Shown here piece after piece: positions 61,617 through 64,000 of a DNA stretch of 64,000 nucleotides. A program made the translations under genes and the position numbers. The number at the start of each line of letters is the position of its first letter. Within the stretch, counting starts at the first letter, position 1. Where the stretch lies: NCBI GenBank assembly GCA_041611095.1, contig JBFINP010000005.1, positions 1 through 64,000 of the forward strand, given 5' to 3'. The notes beneath the pieces are model-generated. The model did no database searches. It had not been told where the DNA came from and worked only from the letters and a program-made list of their open reading frames with translations. The stretch is from UBA6912 sp041611095 (GTDB taxonomy: Bacteria; Actinomycetota; Acidimicrobiia; Spongiisociales; UBA5794).

Positions 61617-62459
61617 GTGGCCCGCATAGCCGTCACCGGAGGTAGCGGAAAGGCCGGTCGGGCCTGCGTGTCCGACCTGCGGTCCCACGGGTATGACGTC
61701 GTCAACATCGACCTCGCCGCTTCTCGTGATCCCGATGCGCCCACGCTCGTGGCCGACTTGACGGACCTCGGTCAGACCATCGATGCACTGCGTGGCGCCG
61801 AAGCCGTTGTGCACCTTGCCGCGATCCCGGCGCCCGGCGTCCTCCCGGACGGCGAGACCTTCCGGATCAACACGCTGAGCACCTACAACGTCTTCAGTGC
61901 GGCTGCCACCCTTCGTCTCGACCGAGTCGTGTGGGCGTCGAGCGAGACGCTGATCGGAATCCCATTCGAGACGTCGGCACCGCGCTACGTGCCGCTCGAC
62001 GAGGAACACCCGGCGCTGCCGGAATTCCACTACGCACTCTCCAAGCTGATGGGAGAGGTGATGGCCGAACACTTCAGTCGGTGGACGGGAATGCCGTTCA
62101 TCGGCCTGCGCATATCCAACATCATGGAGCCGGCCGATTATTCCCGTTTTCCGTCCTTTTGGGAGGACCCGACGGTTCGGGCGTGGAACCTCTGGGGCTA
62201 CGTCGATGCCCGTGACGTCGCACAGGCGATCCGGCTGAGCCTCGAGGCGGACCTGACCGGCGCCGAAGTGTTCCTCGTCGCCGCGGCAGACACCTGCATG
62301 ACCCGCCCGGGACTGGATCTCGTGGCGGAGGTCTACCCGGAGACCGAAATACGAGGCGACCCTGGACCCAGTGGGACGCTGCTGTCGATCGACAAGGCGC
62401 GGCGCATGCTCGGCTACGCCCCCGCCTACCGCTGGCGCGACCACCTCTCGACGGAGTGA
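61617..62459 (+). CDS. NAD-dependent epimerase/dehydratase (extended SDR)
   Basis: This 280-residue enzyme has the extended SDR nucleotide site IAVTGGSGKAGRACVSDLR, the Asp VADLTDLGQTI and the catalytic YALSK (Tyr-x3-Lys) in EFHYALSKLMGEVM. The C-terminal part (ISNIMEPADYS, DVAQAIRLSLEA) is typical of sugar epimerases/dehydratases. The substrate is unknown, perhaps a nucleotide sugar or an acid as in uronate dehydrogenase-like enzymes. GTG 61617 has GAAAGGAG upstream. It is followed 4 bp later by the DUF255 gene. Confidence 0.9.
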   Translation: MARIAVTGGSGKAGRACVSDLRSHGYDVVNIDLAASRDPDAPTLVADLTDLGQTIDALRGAEAVVHLAAIPAPGVLPDGETFRINTLSTYNVFSAAATLRLDRVVWASSETLIGIPFETSAPRYVPLDEEHPALPEFHYALSKLMGEVMAEHFSRWTGMPFIGLRISNIMEPADYSRFPSFWEDPTVRAWNLWGYVDARDVAQAIRLSLEADLTGAEVFLVAAADTCMTRPGLDLVAEVYPETEIRGDPGPSGTLLSIDKARRMLGYAPAYRWRDHLSTE

Positions 62460-62463
62460 GGCG

Positions 62464-64000
62464 ATGACGAACCGTCTCGCTGCGGCATCGAGCCCGTACC
62501 TCCTCCAGCACAAGGACAACCCGGTCCACTGGTACGAGTGGGGCGAAGACGCATTCGCCGCCGCCCGGCTACTCGACCGCCCCGTGCTGCTGTCCGTCGG
62601 CTATGCGACGTGCCACTGGTGTCACGTCATGGCGCACGAGTCGTTCGAGGACGAGGCAACGGCCGACTACATGAACACGCATTTCGTCAACATCAAGGTC
62701 GACCGTGAGGAGCGGCCCGACATCGATCGCATCTACATGGACGCCGTCCAGGCGATGACCGGTCATGGGGGCTGGCCGATGACGGTCTTCCTGACCCCGC
62801 AGGGGGAACCCTTCTTCGCGGGCACCTACTTCCCCAAGGCGGCCCGGGGGCACCACCCGTCGTTCCGGGCGGTGATGGAGGCGATCGTCGATGCGTGGAT
62901 GCGGCGCCGAGTCGAGCTCGACGAGCAGGCCCGGCGGCTCACCGAGGCAGTCCGGGCGCACATCCCTCCCGCAGCGGACAGCCCCGACCGGGCAGTGGTG
63001 TCGGCCGCCCTCCACGCACTCCAGCGGGGGTTCGACGAGGAGTGGGGCGGCTTTGGTGGGGCCCCCAAGTTCCCCCAGGCGCCAACGCTGGAGCTGCTCA
63101 TGAGGGCGGCAGCGCTGCGGGTGGGCGACGAGGCGGGTGCTGCCCGCCGGATGCTTGCCGCCACGCTCGACGCCATGGACGCGGGCGGGATCCACGACCA
63201 CCTGGGAGGCGGCTTCAGCCGCTACAGCGTCGACCGCCGGTGGCTGGTCCCTCACTTCGAGAAGATGCTCTACGACAACGCCTTGCTGGCGCGCGTGTAC
63301 CTCAGGTCCTGGCAGCTGCTCGACGACCTTCGGTACCGAGACGTCGCAATCTCGACCATCGAGTACATGCTGCGCGACCTCGGCGATCCCGGCGGCGGCT
63401 TCCACTCTGGAGAGGACGCCGACTCCGAGGGCGAAGAGGGAGCGTTCTACGTCTGGAGTTGGGACGAGCTCTCGGACGTATTGGGACCGGACCTCGCACC
63501 CATCGCAGCCCTGCTCGGCGCCAGCGAGGGTGGCAACTTCGAAGGCAGCAACGTCCTGCACCGTCCGGCGACGGTGGAGGAGGTCGCCGAGCGTTTCGCC
63601 ATCGAACCGGCGGAGCTCGCCCTGCGCCTCGCGACCGGGATCGATCTTCTCCGGGCGCGTCGCAGGCAGCGGGTACGGCCGTCTGTCGACGACAAGGTCG
63701 TCACGGCCTGGAACGGCCTCGCCCTGCGCACGCTGGCCGAAGCCGCCGCGGTGCTGGATGAGGATCGCTATCTCGACGCAGCCGTCGGGCTCGCCGAGTT
63801 CACCGAGCGAGAGCTGCTCCGTGACGGGCGGCTCGTGAGAACGTGGCGGGCCGGAACCTCCGGACCGCACGGCTTCTGCGACGACTACGGCGCCATGGCC
63901 GTAGGGCTGCTCACGCTGTACCAGGTGGCGGGCGATGTTCGCTGGTTCGAGCTCGGGGCGCATCTCGTCACCACGGCGATGGAACTGTTCTCCGACCCGG
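62464..64000 (+). CDS. Thioredoxin-domain DUF255 protein (YyaL/spermatogenesis-associated 20 type), truncated by window end
   Basis: The frame is open from ATG 62464 to the window end (512 residues) without a stop. The N terminus is RLAAASSPYLLQHKDNPVHWYEWGEDAF, then a thioredoxin-like site GYATCHWCHVMAHESFED (C50, C53), KVDREERPDIDRIYMDAVQAMTGHGGWPMTVFLTPQGEPFFAGTYFP. Alpha/alpha-barrel segments follow (GGFSRYSVDRRWLVPHFEKMLYDNALLA). Homologues are ~650-700 residues and widespread; their function is poorly defined. The N-terminal RBS is the GAGGCG immediately upstream. Confidence 0.94.
   Translation, partial: MTNRLAAASSPYLLQHKDNPVHWYEWGEDAFAAARLLDRPVLLSVGYATCHWCHVMAHESFEDEATADYMNTHFVNIKVDREERPDIDRIYMDAVQAMTGHGGWPMTVFLTPQGEPFFAGTYFPKAARGHHPSFRAVMEAIVDAWMRRRVELDEQARRLTEAVRAHIPPAADSPDRAVVSAALHALQRGFDEEWGGFGGAPKFPQAPTLELLMRAAALRVGDEAGAARRMLAATLDAMDAGGIHDHLGGGFSRYSVDRRWLVPHFEKMLYDNALLARVYLRSWQLLDDLRYRDVAISTIEYMLRDLGDPGGGFHSGEDADSEGEEGAFYVWSWDELSDVLGPDLAPIAALLGASEGGNFEGSNVLHRPATVEEVAERFAIEPAELALRLATGIDLLRARRRQRVRPSVDDKVVTAWNGLALRTLAEAAAVLDEDRYLDAAVGLAEFTERELLRDGRLVRTWRAGTSGPHGFCDDYGAMAVGLLTLYQVAGDVRWFELGAHLVTTAMELFSDP

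Noticed and set aside
62569..63963. Long open frame on the minus strand opposite the DUF255 gene
   Set aside because: The plus strand encodes a clear, highly conserved DUF255 protein here; the minus frame is a high-GC antisense artefact.

Overview
The window is about two-thirds G+C, gene-dense and organised in short, tightly overlapping operons (many ATGA/GTGA junctions, frequent GTG and TTG starts). It contains two deazaflavin(F420)-type enzymes, several ECF sigma/anti-sigma pairs, a Lon protease, xseAB, an S-layer-homology-like domain and a form II CO-dehydrogenase-type molybdenum hydroxylase. Together these suggest a free-living, aerobic actinobacterium, plausibly of an Acidimicrobiia-like lineage (inference; no rRNA or tRNA gene was seen to settle it). 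No CRISPR array, insertion sequence, prophage or rRNA was found; this looks like ordinary chromosome.

Layout. 1-3.4 kb: a truncated DEDD exonuclease, an unrecognised protein with nucleotidyltransferase signatures, an LLM-class oxidoreductase and a TetR regulator. 3.5-9 kb (minus strand): an M13 metallopeptidase and an envelope cluster built around an ECF sigma factor, with two paralogous membrane proteins, a copper-only SOD-like protein and two lipoproteins. 9-10.7 kb: a membrane-anchored M28 peptidase. 10.9-13.7 kb: a sulfur/methionine operon (OsmC-like, O-acetylhomoserine sulfhydrylase, CoA-binding protein) behind a sigma-A-type promoter and a textbook SAM-I riboswitch. 14-19 kb: a DDN-family enzyme, gnd and zwf of the pentose phosphate pathway, and an ECF sigma/RskA-type anti-sigma pair. 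19-23.5 kb: a Yip1-like membrane protein, haloalkane dehalogenase, protein-kinase-like protein, hotdog thioesterase and M20 peptidase. 23.6-28.2 kb: a 1545-residue single-pass protein with a long Pro/Ala-rich region, tandem repeats and SPOR/SLH-like C-terminal domains. 28-36 kb: DsbA-like protein, Lon, a sulfotransferase, then an OmpR-type two-component system flanked by two related surface proteins.

36-47.3 kb holds a molybdenum hydroxylase locus on the minus strand: coxG-coxS-coxL-coxM and, 4.5 kb further on, coxD-coxE and a split XdhC/CoxI pair. Between them lie azlCD, a multi-pass membrane protein and a phytase-like secreted protein. 47.3-64 kb: a HAD-IG 5'-nucleotidase, a small beta-helix membrane protein, xseB/xseA, a CBS-containing ClC channel, a cysteine-desulfurase-like aminotransferase, manC, a LOG-like protein, a MarR regulator, a HerA-like ATPase, a CBS protein, a primary-type sigma factor, an NAD-dependent epimerase and the first 512 residues of a DUF255 (YyaL-type) protein that runs off the end.

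The most unusual element is the unit at 32.2-36.0 kb. Two secreted or membrane proteins share a beta-rich domain and flank a response regulator/histidine kinase pair. Hexamers of the form GG(A/T)TAA or GGTGAA recur at exact 11-bp intervals in the divergent region beside the response regulator (three copies) and upstream of the distal surface gene (two copies). This is the arrangement expected for OmpR/PhoB-family operators, and it suggests a self-contained surface-sensing regulon.
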